This document shows, piece by piece, positions 12,850-25,442 of a DNA stretch of 64,000 nucleotides. The notes below the pieces were generated by a model. The model saw only the letters and a list, made by a program, of their open reading frames with translations, was not told where the DNA came from and did no database searches. Each line of letters opens with the position of its first letter. The stretch's first letter is position 1. Made by a program: the position numbers and the translations under genes. This stretch comes from Panaeolus papilionaceus (Eukaryota > Basidiomycota > Agaricomycetes > Agaricales): the NCBI GenBank assembly GCA_015501605.1, contig JADNRZ010000012.1:372001-436000 (forward strand), written 5' to 3'.

Positions 12850-13559
12850 TTCCTATCATCATCGGCCCTTCAATTGCAATTCGGGGTAGCATTCAGGATC
12901 ATCAATCCCATCTCATTCTATTCAATATCCAATTTCAAGTTTATTCCACTACCACCACTAGCCTCATCATCACCTTATCCTGATTCTTCTCTATCTTCAG
13001 CGTCTCTTTTTTCTTTCTCATTTTCTCTGGTTCACCAAGTTTGTAAAGTTATTCACCTATTAGGATCAAAGACGAGCGTGTTATTTCCGCGTTCACCTAT
13101 TGTAATTCTTTGATCCTCATCTTTCCTTTCCTTCTTTTGCTGTCTTTTTTCTTCTTTTTGGCTTCTTCCTTTTTTTTCAGTTCCGTTCCGTTCTGTTGTG
13201 TATCATCTAAATCCTACTCCTCTACCTTGCCTTGCCTTGCATTTCCTTTTCTTTTCTTTTCTGTCCTTGGATCTCCATCGCCTCGTTCAGCCTCTCTGCT
13301 ACTTTATCTCATTCCATTCCATCTTCATCGCACTCACGCACGCAATACGACACCATTCACGAATACACTACATTACACCCGTAGAGGCCCACACGCACCC
13401 ATCTACACCCACATTACAACACGCTCCAGTCTTACTTCAGCTCATTTCATTTCACTTCATTTCGTGATACGCTAGGATTGGCCAGCCCATTCATTGGTTT
13501 GGTCAAGCTTAATTTTACGGAATCGCTAGGCTTGGGAGTGTTAGATAATACTGGTAAAG
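12850..13559 (+). promoter_or_regulatory. Pyrimidine-rich leader/core promoter region of the giant NYN gene
   Basis: Long CT-rich tracts (for example 12960-13030 and 13110-13300) lie directly upstream of the ATG at 13560. Such tracts are common near transcription starts of highly or constitutively expressed fungal genes. No exact start site can be fixed from sequence alone. Confidence 0.35.
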
Positions 13560-16500
13560 ATGAGTGGGTTTGATAGGGATAGGGATGAGAGGGAGAGGAG
13601 GAGGGGTAAAGAAAGGGAACGAGAACGAGACAGGGATGGGGATAGGGATAAAGAAAGAGATGAGAATTTGCACAACCAAGAAGATCAACATGAACAAGAC
13701 GGCCCGATTGCTTCCAGCTCAAACAGTAAACTGAATCCGATTCCGAGGGTACGTCTTCCTCACAGTCTATTGATTCACACTCATAGATCCCAACAACAGA
13801 ACTATCATAACCAACATCATCAACATCGTCAACACCATGACGCACAACGACAAGCCCACACTCACATCCACGCACACCCCCAACCCACCCAACCCGCATC
13901 AGCATTCGCCCTCCTCCCCCCGCTCCTCTCTCAACACGCCGGACCAATCCCTACAGGCCCCTCCACCGCCTCGGACCCAATCTCCTCCCCGTCCACCCCC
14001 GCCTCTCCATTCCCGCACTCGCCCTTCTCGCCCTTCTCGCCCGCCTCCCGATCCCCGCGCCACCGCCATCGTCGTCGGTCTCCTCATTCCCATTCGCATT
14101 CCAACTCGAACTCGGGCTCAAACCCCCATTCGCCACAGACGCCACGGACACCGCAGACAGCCTCCGAGCCTACGTCGGATGAACAGCCTGATTTGGGCGC
14201 GTTTACGACTGTGTTTAGGGAGTGGACGCATTTGGGGATCGCGGCGGCGCAGAGAGGACAGATGGGGTTGAGTCAGCGGGATTTAAATCATCATTTGCAT
14301 CGGTCGCATCAGCATGAACACCGGCATGAACCCCAGGGGTTGAGTTTGCAGACGCAGGGGATGGGGATGGGGGAGAATTATATGAGCCCGTTGAGTGTGG
14401 GTGCGGTTGGTGGGAGTGTGATGAGTGCGAGTGGGGTGGGGAGTGCGATTGAGGGTACAGGTGCAGGTGCAGGAGGGATGGGGTTGTTTGGGTTTTTGAG
14501 AGGGGAGAGGGAGGTTAGTAGTAGTGCGGGGAGTATGTATGAGGGGAGCGGGGGGAGTGTGTTTAGGGGGAATGTTGAAGAGAGAGGATTTGAGGATGGA
14601 GCAAGAGAGCAGAGGGAAGATGAGAAGAGTGCGAGTACTAGCGATGGAGAATTTGAGGATGGGGGTGCTAGTCCAAGTCCAAGTCCAGGGGAGAGTGCGA
14701 GTGCGAGTGAGGAGTTTGAGATTGTAGGACCGTTGGAGGGGTTTCAACAACGCAGGGATTCGTCGAATTTATTAAGGCCCGTCATTCCAACACGCACATC
14801 GAGTTACAATAGCCAGCATTCCCATCACTCGTCAAGGTCAATGATGCAGACGCCGTCGTCGTTCACGCGTCCGCCGAGTAGCAGCGCGCATGAGACGGTG
14901 AGGTCCGAGTCGATTATGGAGGGCTCGACGGTGTGGGTGCACCCGCCGATTGCGAATTATTTGTTGCCGAGTACGCCTAGTATGGAGAGGATGGAGGAGG
15001 AAGACGAGGATGAAGACGAGGATGAAGAGAGTGGCAGTGGTGGTGGTGAACAGAGCCTCAGCAAGAGTCACAACCTAATTCCGGATATGACAAGAAATGA
15101 TCATCATGACATCAACAATGCCCCTATTCATATCTCATCATACCACGCTCACCCTCACGCACCTCCTCTATCCCGCGCGTCGGTCTCGCAGGGTACGGAT
15201 ATATCGTCGTTTTCTGCGAATTCAAATTCGGATATGACGGATGCGATGACGGTGGAGATTGTTTCTGAGGCGGAGGTGGATCGGGAGAGTGAGAGTGCGG
15301 GAGGGGTGGGCAGTGTAGGAGGTGGAATGAGTGAGGAGGAAGAAGAAGAGGGGTATGGGTATGTGGGTGTTAGAGTTGGTGCTGCTGCCGGGAGGTATGC
15401 GGGTAGAGATGCTGGTGATGATGAAGATAGGTCGTCGATGACGTCTAGGGATATCCATATCACGCATCACGCTGCACATGGGTCCATCGTGACGAGGGGA
15501 CAAGACTCGACTTCGGAGATTGTCATACGGAACGAGTCTCCTTCGAATGAGGTCTCACATTCACGCTCGACGTCGCATCGTCTTCATTCACATTCGCATT
15601 CGACACTGCATGACCTCTCAATCTCTCATTCGCATTCAGGTTCAAATTTGGGTTCACAGTACACAAGTCCGCAATTACTCTCTCAAGGCCGTCTACAAAC
15701 AACCGGTCAAATTTCGTCGCCCATCTCATTGCCTCATATCTCAATATCCGGTATTTCAGGCGACGAAGGAGGCCTCACACCTGATACACGACCATTAACA
15801 GACGCTACCCACTCTCCTCAATCCAATCTTAATTCAAACACCCCAGCCCCCGAATCCATCACAACGCCCTCAACCACCCTATCCTCGTCCATCTCGTCTC
15901 ACCTCCTGCACATCCACCCACTCGCAATTGGGACGACGCTCTCTACGCCTACAACGACAGCGTCTTTGTCCGTGTCAATCGACGACTCGATGTCGAGGAG
16001 CACGTCTACCTCGGTGTCTCCCTCGAATTCGACGCTGATAAGGCAGTTTCCGAGTCCGCCGAATACAGGGAGTCCGTTTGTGGTTGGAGGGGCGTTGGGG
16101 GTGTATCCTCCTTCGCATTCGCAAGGGCATTCGATTTCGCAGAGGCATTCAGTGTTGTATGAGCAGGAGCAGAGGCAGGAGCAAGGGCATGCACAATTAC
16201 AGAGACACTCATCACAGGTCGACGCCATCCTCTCGTTGCCCATGCTTCAAACACACCCCCTCCACCATCACCCCCTTCAGCGCCAGCCGCCCAACACCAA
16301 CCCCAACACTAATACGAACGCCGACTTAGACCCCCGCTCTCCAGCTGCCCGATCCACCATCCCCAATATCTCAACGACGACACTGGCATTGTCGACGCCT
16401 GCGTCTGCTTTGGCGTCGATTGAGCACGAGAGTGGAGGGGAGGTCCCTGAGGTACCCACGATTCCGTACCCTCTTCCCGGGTCGATGTTGGTGGGTGGTG

Positions 16501-19500
16501 GTGGGCAGAGGGGAGTACCACTGTCGCATGCAAATTCTACCAACTCGGCCCATGTGTCGCATTCAAACCCCCACTCGCACTCTAGAACTAGGTCAAGGCA
16601 CACCCGCACGCTTTCTGATCCGTCTAATGATGGATCTTCAAGTTTGAGTTTGAGGAGTGGTGTAGAGAGCAGTTTGGGGCGTACGATGGATAGTCTGGAT
16701 AGTTTCCCGAGCCTGAGCATCAGCTCGGGGGATACGGTTTCGTTGTTGACGTATCAGCAGGGTGTGACGCCGTTGATGGGTGTTGGGGGCGCTGTTGAAC
16801 TGAGAGGTGGAGGTGGTGGAGGTAGAGTTGAAGAGAGAGGAAGGAGAGTTGGGGAGAGAGGCATTGGACCATTCGGAACGCGACCTTCACGGTCTGACCT
16901 CGCTCAGATCTCAACTTCGATCTCGGGTATGCACGGTCATGACGGTGCATTCGTAGAAGAGTCGTCGCCGGCCTTGGGAGAGATGAACATGGTGGATCAA
17001 TCCCGTTCGAGGTCTCGTTCCCGTTCACCACCGAGTGCTCGGTCAAGGTCAAGGTCAACATCGAGGTCTTTGAGGTCCAGAGAGGCATCCCGGGAAGAAT
17101 CAAGAAAACGCGCGAGGAGGTCATCCGCGCCGTCCCCTGAGAGCCCCTCATCATCGCCGTCTTCCCGTTCTTCCTCGCGATCACGTTCACGTTCCTCTTC
17201 CGCCTCCCGGTCTCTGTCTCGGCCTCGTTCAGAGTCAAGGTCGAGGTCAAGGTCAAGGTCAAGGTCGGAGTCAGGGTTGAGGTCACCACCCGCCTCGCCC
17301 TCTCCCTCACCGTCCGCATTACATAGAGGTGACGATGCAATTAGAAGAGAGGCAACGCCGACGCCGCCTCCACAGGCTGTAAAGATCTCGACGACGCCGA
17401 TGAGTATGACGACGAATGGGTCGGGTGTGGGTGTTGATCGTGTGGATGACGAGAGTTCAGATGATGAGGATGAGGATGAGAGCGAAGGAGGAGAAGGAGG
17501 GAGAAGAGGAGGGAAGGGGAGGCGGGTGAGGATTGTCGGTGGCGAGACGGGGAGTGTGAGCGGGGTTGTGTCTGTTTTGATTGACGAGAGAAGTCTGAGG
17601 AGCGAGGAGAGGAGCGTGTCGATTTCGGGGATGGGAAGTGTGTCGTTGAAGACGCAGATGAGCGTGAAGAGTGTTGGGGTGGGGAGTGAGAGCGAGGGTG
17701 AGAGGAGTGAGGATGGAAATATTTATGTTGATAGTGGGACGAGAGGGAGTGATGATACCGGGACGGGGAGCGGGACGGCTGGGAGGAGTGTTTCGGTGAC
17801 GGGTGTGAGGACGGAGGAGATGGAGAGTATCGGTGAGGAGGGAGACGAAGAGGACGAGGAGACGACATCCTCTGATCTTACACCTTCGTATATCGCGGAA
17901 CGAGAAAGCATCCCTGTCCAGGAGCCACCGCAACTACACCATCCACACGCGACGAATCTGCACAATCTGAGGAACGCCTTATTAGTGAGGCCCATGACGG
18001 TCACGAGTATGGCGACGAGCGGGGTTGGGGGATCGCCGTTGCTTAATCCGTATTCGCCAGTGATCATTGGTGGTTTCGGAAACACCCAGGGGCATGGGCA
18101 TGACGCAGACAACGACATGCTCGGACAGATCCCGCCATTCGTGCTCAACAATCCAGGAGGGTATCTAGGCGTGCAGAGTCGTTCGTATAGACAGCAGCAC
18201 GTTGCGACGACGACGGGTCGACCGAATCTACGGCTCAGTTTTGGGGATATCACGGGGATGGAGGAGATGCGAATTCAGATGCGGGACGTTGTGGAGACGC
18301 CGGGGCAGCTTTCGACACTGAGTTTGGCGTTTGAGACGCCTTTGCATTTGAAGAATCGGGGGTTGGAGAGTGATGGTGGTGGCGGTGGTGGCGGTGGTGG
18401 CAGAGAGAAGAGCGAGAAGAGTAAAGGCAAGAGAAGACAGAGAGAGAGCGGTGGATATAATGTTGTTGATGATACGGAGGATGAGGACGAACGTAGTACA
18501 GGTCAGGGTCGGTCGAGTCATGTGTTGACAGGTCTTAATCGTGAGTTTCATCTTTGGATTTGACTATCACTATCACTATCTTTTCTTGTCTTTCGTTTCT
18601 TTCTTTTTCGTTTCTTTTTTTTTTTCTTTCTGTTTTCTGAACATGTTTCCAATATTAGATTCAAAGACATACATCGACACCACGCGCCATCAACAGCAAC
18701 AGCAACACCATCAACAACTACAGCCGCAGCAACAACAGCACAACGTCGGTGTATCCCAAACTCAGCAACGGCTCCTTCATCACCTCCCTCCTTCGGATTC
18801 ATTCATTCTGTCATCATTGCCTTCTCAGAATCAATCCTTATCCTTATCATCATCATACCTCCCGCACACACACTCACACCGGTCTCATGCACCACACACC
18901 CAGCAATACACCCATCAGGCTACTAATAACCTATCCATGTCTGCGTCGACTCTGACCAATTATACGACGAACACACTCTCGAACTCGACGTCTACGATCC
19001 CTGCATTGTCGCATTCTATTTCTACAATGCCGACTACGTCGACTTCTAATGCTGCTACGGTGACGACAGTGGGAGGGTATGCGCCTGGAGTTGGGGTTGG
19101 GGAAGGAAGGAAACGTGATGCTTATGGGGAATATAATGCCCCTACGAGTTTGGGTGAGAAGCAGGTACAGGACCAGCAGCAGCAGGTGTCGTATAACCCT
19201 GTGCCCAGTCGGTCGACGCAGGGTCCTGGTCAGGCTATAGGGCGTGATAGCGAAGAAGATGAAGAGGATGAAGAGGATAACAAGTCGAGCTCGTCGTCGA
19301 CATATGCGCTTTTACAATACCCTTATCCGAGCTCGAGTTCGGAGGCGAGTGTGGGGAGGAGCAGGCGGAGGCGGAGGGCGGAGGAGCAGCGTAATGATGA
19401 TGATGGTCATGATGAGGGGGCTGAGGGTGAGGTGCCGAGGATGGTTACGGTGCATGAGGATGACCATGATGCGGTGGGGAGTGGGGGGAGGACGCCGACG

Positions 19501-22500
19501 TATTATTGGGATCGGGATCGGGATAGGAATGCGACGAGGGCGATTGAGGAGAGGTATCAGAGGCAGCTAAGTCAGTTGCCGCCGGGGAGAGTGCAGAGGG
19601 TGGAGGATTATTCGAAGCAGGTGCCGGGGTCTGTTTCTGTGTCGTCGCAGACGCAGACGCAGGTGGTGCAGCGCCAGAGATCGTATCCTCAGATTCAGGC
19701 ACAGGCTCAAGTCCCCCAGCAATCTCAATCTCAATCCCAGACTAAACCTGGTGCTGAAGTCTCGCGTATGTCATTTCAATCTCATGTGCAAATGATAATC
19801 TAATGTGCCTTTCAACAGGTTATGTACTTGTGCCTTTCCAAGAACAGGACTACGAACCCGAGCCGAGAGAACGAGTGGAGGATGGAGTAGCGAGTCAGAG
19901 TCAAGCACCAGCGCCCGCACAAATACAGAACCAAGCACAACCTCAAACTCAGACACGTTCAAGACCACTACCTCCCCTCCCTAAATCTGCTTCTACCGCA
20001 GGATCCGTGGTGTCGAGCGGGACAAGTACGTCGGTGCAGCGATCGCATGCACAAGGACCGACTCAAGGCTCTCGGCCTGGCTATATCACCACTACAACCA
20101 ACTCGATCTCATCAAGAGTCGGCTCATTGGACGTCGTCTCTGCATCCGCCGCACCATCGAGTGTCGTTTCTCCTACGACGAGCGAGTCTACCAGTGCGGC
20201 TGGGAGTGTGAGGACGGTTACTGCGAGAGAGCGGGGTCGGATTCCGGTGGATATGCAGCAGCAGGTTTCTTCCAGTATGTATGGGAGGGCGAATGAGTAT
20301 GCGGGGTATGGACAGGCGTCGAATGCATCATTTAATCAGCAACAGCAAACACAGAGGTTGTATTATGCGTCGAAGGAGATTCCAGCTCTATCGCAACCCC
20401 AGCCCCAGCCTCAACCTCGGGCTCAGCCGCCATCTCAACCACCTCAACCACAACACCAACCCCGTCCTCAGCCCCAATTCGCTGATAACCTCGTCCCGTC
20501 GCCTGTTGCCACCCCCAACACGTTCATATCACCTATCCATACTCCAAATACGTTTATTGGGACAGTCAGTTCTGGGGATGTGGTCGGGGCGTTGCCGAGT
20601 ATTGGCACGGGGAGTGTAGGGGCGGGTGATGCAACTATTGGTGGAGGGAGCTTTGGTACGATGAGTGGAGGAAGCTTTGGGACTGTTAGTGCTGGAAGTG
20701 GGAGTGGTGTGAGCGGAAGTGCTGGTGCGAGTGCGAGTGTTAGAACAGGTAGTGCGGGAGAGGTGTCAGGGAGTGCCCAAGTTAGCTCTGGGTCGTCTTA
20801 CTCGGACACGAGGTCCTCAAGGAGCGGTGAAGGCGAGAGTAATGCCAGTTCTTCGGCGGATAGTGTTGGGAATGCGAATGTGGATGGGAGATTCGGAAGT
20901 ACGGATGAGGAGTATGGGTATAACGAGCGCACGGTGACGCATAGTCGGAAAGCGTCCGATCCTAGTCTCAGCACGAGCGTGTCGAGCGGGGCACCGTCGA
21001 GGTCGAATATGGCGACGGATGGTGGGGATACGATGTCGTTGTTATCTGTCGGAACGGAGAATTCTGCTTCGACTTCGATAGAGCAGGCTGGGAGACGTGA
21101 TGATAATGCTGCTGCTGGGGTCGAAGAAGTTGAAGAAGAAATTGCATCGGGTGCACGAACACAGCGTCCGCTCCAATCCAGCCATGCTCATGACCTTTCT
21201 CAATCACACCCACATGCACATGCCCACACATATCCATCTACACTTACCCATTCACACCCGACTAATGATCACGAATTGTCACTTGAATCACCGTCATTAG
21301 GATATCTAGATGAGGCGCTGCGCTTTATTGCTGCTGAGAGAGCGGAGAGGGAGAGGATGAATAAGGAGAGGGCGGCTGCAAGGGTTGCTGCTGGTACTTC
21401 TGGGAGTGGAGAGGGGTTGGGTGAGGGGAGTGGTGGTGCGGTGGGGAGAGAATGGGAAGAGGAGGAGGAGTGGGAGGAGTATGATTATGAGAACGACTAT
21501 GAGAACGAGAACGTAGACGCTGGGGATAGGGGTGGGGATGCGGTGGGGAGAGTGGAAGATGCACAGGGGGGACAAGAGCACGAGCATGAGCGCGAGAATC
21601 AACGCGAGAACGAGAGAACAGCGGCCAGTGGGAGTCAAGGTCTGATTTTGTCTCTTATTAATCACGATGTCAATAAATGCTAACAAAATATTCTCCTTCT
21701 CTTTTATTTTATTTTCTGTTATCTTCACAACTCCATCCACAAACCAGAACCTCAACCTGAACAACCAGAGAATCCACAACCCAAGAAGAAGCGAAAGAGG
21801 AAGAGACCTATTCGAGCACATGCGGCTGCTGCAATGGCTGCCGCTGCCGCTGCTTCAGGCAGCGATGTTTTAGCTGGGTCCACTGGGCATCAACAAGGAG
21901 GGTCAGCGGGGAGCGCAGGCGAGTCCAAGGGAAAATCCAAAGCAAACAAAGTCAACACCAACGCCAACGTCTCTAAACCATTCAACACCAACATCAACAC
22001 CAACAATACCTCCTCTCAACCCAAATTTTTAGAACAGAGTGGAGAGTACAGTGGTGTCGATCTCGGTGTGGGTGGTTATGCGGACGTGAGCTCGGGATCG
22101 CTAAGGAACGAATCGTTGCATTATACCTCGCCTGGAATCAACGTCTCAAAGTTTTTAAGCTCGCCTGGAAATAATCCTTCTCAATATTTGGGTTCTCCGG
22201 GATTTGATGCTGTTTCGATCTTGGGTACTTCATCACCTGGTGTGTCGACGAAGAAGAAGAGCAGTGGTGCGAGCAAGAGTGTGAAAGTGAAAGGCAAGGA
22301 GCGCGAATTTTTGGTTCCGACTACGCAGCCGGTGTATACAATTTTGAAGAGGCCTTCAATGGAAGGAGGAAGAGGTGGTAGTGGAGCGGGGTTGTTGGCT
22401 CCTCCACCTGTGGGTTTAGCGGGAGGACGTGATTCAGAGGACGATGGTGTGCGTACTCCAAGAGGAGTGTTTTTGAAGAGTCGTGATGGGGGTGACGAAA

Positions 22501-25442
22501 CAGGGCAAGGGCAGGAGATTCAGTATGTGGGTGATGCTGGAGAAGGTGGAGGCGCGTCGCTTGTTGGGAAGAAGGGCAACAGGGTTGGAAGGAGGGAGAG
22601 GGAGAAGGAAAAGATGAAGATGGACCACTTGGCGGGTGTCACTGAGCATGAGGGTCCTGGAGAGGAAGTGCGGTATGAGGAAGTAGTGGGGGAGATGGAC
22701 CAGCATGATGAAGATGATGATGAGGATGGGAGTCTTGATGGGTTATCGTTGCTCCAGCCACCGCAGAGAGATGGCCATAGGAAGAAGGATACAGCTTACA
22801 TTCACACCACTATGAGTGGTGCTTATAAGAGCACGCCTGGGTCACCTCGGAATCGGCTTGCGGATGTGGACAACGCCTCGTTTGAAGACGATGGAAGCAA
22901 TATCTCAATCAATGTGGAGAATATGGAGTCTCAGCAGGTTGAACAAGTTCAGCAATATCAGCAGGAGGAGCAACAGCAGGATTTCAGCACAACTTTGACG
23001 GCACCTGCTATCAAGCCTGAGAAGGAGAAACGCAAACGGGTCAGACCAAAACGCGATAAAGGCCTCACTCGTGTTAATTCTGTCCCTGATTTGGCGGCCG
23101 AGGCCAATGGAGCAGCAGACGGACAAGCCAGTACGAGCAGCAAACCGGCCAGTGTCAAGCCCAAGAAATCAAAAAACAAGATGGTAGAACCTATGCCCGT
23201 TGACATGCTTCACATGGACAGGTCCGAGTCGTCTGCAATATTCCCTGCTCCCTCAAGTTCGAGCATGAGACAGGCTTCAACAAGGCTTCTACGACAACAG
23301 GCGTTGCAACTTGATACGGCTGTTGCTGCTGCTGGTATTTCGTCGGGTCAAGAACAACCACAGACTAAACGCGGGAGACTAGTGGCGCTTGCCAAGAAAC
23401 TGCGCCAGTTATTTCCAGAGCAGCACAAAGAACTCGGGTCGGTCATTCAAAGGCTTGAAAAGCAAGGAGGTGACTCCAGCAACAACAGCAACGGTGTCAT
23501 CAGCCGCACTAGGGCAGCAGGTATAGACAATTTCTCTTCTGCGTCTGGAAGCGGGCCTTCGTCTGGAATTGCTATTTCTGGGAGCGGTGGAGGTAGTGGT
23601 GTTAAGAGGAGACGGTCTAGGAAGAACCGGTCCTTTCGGATGGCCTCAGGGCCAGGCGAAGAAACGGGTAATGGTGCAGGTGGTGAAGCGGAAGAGAACC
23701 GTTTCGAGAGTGGGATCGGGCCAGGAAGCAGCAGCTATTCTATCAGCACTACCCCGGGGACGACCCGGCGGTTTCTTGACGTCCAGGAAGAGCAAGATGA
23801 AGAGTTGGATCCTCGGGGTCGTACGGCGCGGCAAGGTGACGTCCTAGTGCATGTTTTCATTGACCAGTATGTGTTCCTTTTCATTTTTACCTCTTGAAAA
23901 ATTTCGTTGCTCATTTAGAGGAATGTTCATTCATAGCTCTAATATCCTCATTGGCTTGCTTTCACATCTTAAACGCAACCGTCCTCGAAATTACATGTCT
24001 GGAAGGAATACGGCTAACCACATGGGGAGAAGTATTACGATCGTGGATCCCAAAGACAATGCGACCAGCAGAAACCGCATTGAAATTACTGCTGCTGTCG
24101 CGTATACAGGTGATCCACCCGTACCGATCCCTCTTCCCTCTTTCGCAACTGCGTCACGCTCGCTACCGAGTTCGTCGGTCTTTAAATCGGTCATGAAAGG
24201 AATAACTGGCAATAACTCGGAACGAGAAATTAATTCCGATGGTTATGAGTATCCAACAGAGGACACAGAGGAAGCTGAAGATGTTGAGATTGATCCTGAC
24301 GTCTCACCCAGCGAGATGGTCAAGCCGAGAAAGCCCCTCCGACACTTGTGGCATGCTGCTCTGACACTGGTGCTAGAGAGAGGCAGGCCTGTTACACGTA
24401 CGTTTTGGTCGTTTTTTCGTCATGTGGGTGATTGTGGGTTTGGGGCTGATTTGGATATTGGGTATTGCTATTTTAGGACGGGTTGTCGTAGCCTCAAGTC
24501 CTCTGTACCAGCCTATGGAGGGCATCGAGGATCTGGGATATGAGTTGAGGGTGTATGCGCGTGTGCCGGATATGGGTAATTAAATGCCGTGTTCCTCAGA
24601 ACTTTCCTTATCCTCGTTTCCTGACGTGGTGTTTTTCATTACTCGTAACTTTAGGTGATGGTATGGATCGCGAACGACATCGCGATAAGGAAAAATCCGG
24701 CAAGAGTTCACTGTCAAGCCCAGCAACATCCAATGCGCCCTATCTTTCATCGTCTTCATCATCAAAAAAGACCGGCCGGCAACTATTGGGACATGCACGC
24801 CACCTGTCAGGCAGTACAAGTGCAGACAGTGGCAGCGGATCTGGAGGAAACAATCTGCATAACGCTCTTAGTGCCAACGCTGCCAGTACGACTGGTAGCC
24901 TCGCTCCACCGCCGAAGATCAAGTATCGGGAACAAGGGGTGGACGAGTTGCTGCAGCTCAAACTGCACCAAGCGTTGGCAGCAACCGATGATGTGCCGCC
25001 GGGATCTACTATTGTGCTTGCCACGGGTGACGGCAATATGGGACAATTCAATGAAGACGGTTTTCTAGGTATGGAATATACGCAACTGCGTATGATCGTG
25101 CTCTAGAGTTAAGCCGGATGCTGAACCCCTGTTTCTTGTTTTTTTTTACACTGTTCTTCTGTTCCATTGTTATCACCAGGTCCAGTCAGAACAGCCCTCA
25201 AAAGAGGTTGGCATGTGGAGCTCTACGCATGGGAGGATGGGCTGAGTAAGTTTTCTGTTCAGCTGGACTGTTTCAATCTAAAAAAACCTGACGGACCCCC
25301 CTTGTCCATGTCTATGTCGTTCCTTGATTACACCATCTGTCTAGGCCGAGCCTGGAGGAGAGAATTTGGCGACAATGATATGTTCCGGATAATCGCAATG
25401 GAGCAGTTCGCGAATACACTTGCAGAATTCCCGGAATGGTGA
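13560..25442 (+). CDS. Giant low-complexity protein with RS repeats and a C-terminal NYN (PIN-like) ribonuclease domain
   Basis: Nine exons (13560-18540, 18659-19765, 19819-21639, 21748-23866, 23937-24397, 24477-24575, 24655-25068, 25180-25245, 25345-25442) sum to 11,166 nt, 3,721 residues, in one consistent frame. The N terminus is Arg/Asp/Glu-rich (DRDRDERERRRGKERERERD, about 4-36). Residues about 1149-1247 are an arginine-serine block (SRSRSRSPP, SRSRSRSRSES). Exon 2 has Gln/His runs. Exon 4 opens with a basic nuclear-signal-like KKKRKRKR near residue 2649. The C terminus has NYN-domain blocks: LVHVFIDHSNILIG (about 3335, first catalytic Asp), VVVASSPLYQP (about 3500), GVDELLQLKL (about 3623), IVLATGDGNMGQF (about 3653), and LKRGWHVELYAWEDGLSRAW. 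NYN domains are metal-dependent RNases related to PIN and Marf1/limkain-b1; RNA cleavage is therefore inferred. A 90-residue Ser-rich loop interrupts the domain. The long middle is Ser/Gly/Asn/Gln/Asp-rich and probably disordered. Confidence 0.85.
17000..17300 (+). repeat. Hexanucleotide-type repeat encoding Arg-Ser dipeptides
   Basis: Within exon 1 of the giant gene, the hexamer AGGTCA and variants recur, most cleanly at about 17234-17268 and again near 17040-17065. Read in frame it gives alternating Ser and Arg. The tract is the RS block of the protein and a likely site of length variation. Confidence 0.8.

Larger units (their letters stand above)
10675..13559. other. Long divergent intergenic region upstream of the GT90 and NYN genes
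   Basis: About 2.9 kb without a supportable gene. The right third (about 12.5-13.5 kb) is strongly pyrimidine-rich on the plus strand. Open frames there (12874-13113, 13110-13475) are products of that composition. The left part contains only short open frames in mutual conflict. It is presumably the promoter region and leader for the large gene starting at 13560 and the promoter for the gene starting at 10674. Confidence 0.5.

Noticed and set aside
13110..13475. Open frames just upstream of the giant gene
   Set aside because: Pyrimidine-rich leader composition explains them; two overlapping frames are equally open.
17000..17300. Regular short repeats that might suggest a CRISPR-like array
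   Set aside because: The repeats are 6 bp, contiguous, without unique spacers, and encode Arg-Ser in the gene frame.
13447..18253. Many long minus-strand and alternate-frame open frames across the giant gene
   Set aside because: They are shadows of Ser/Gly/Asp-rich coding sequence; only the plus frame joins the downstream exons in phase.
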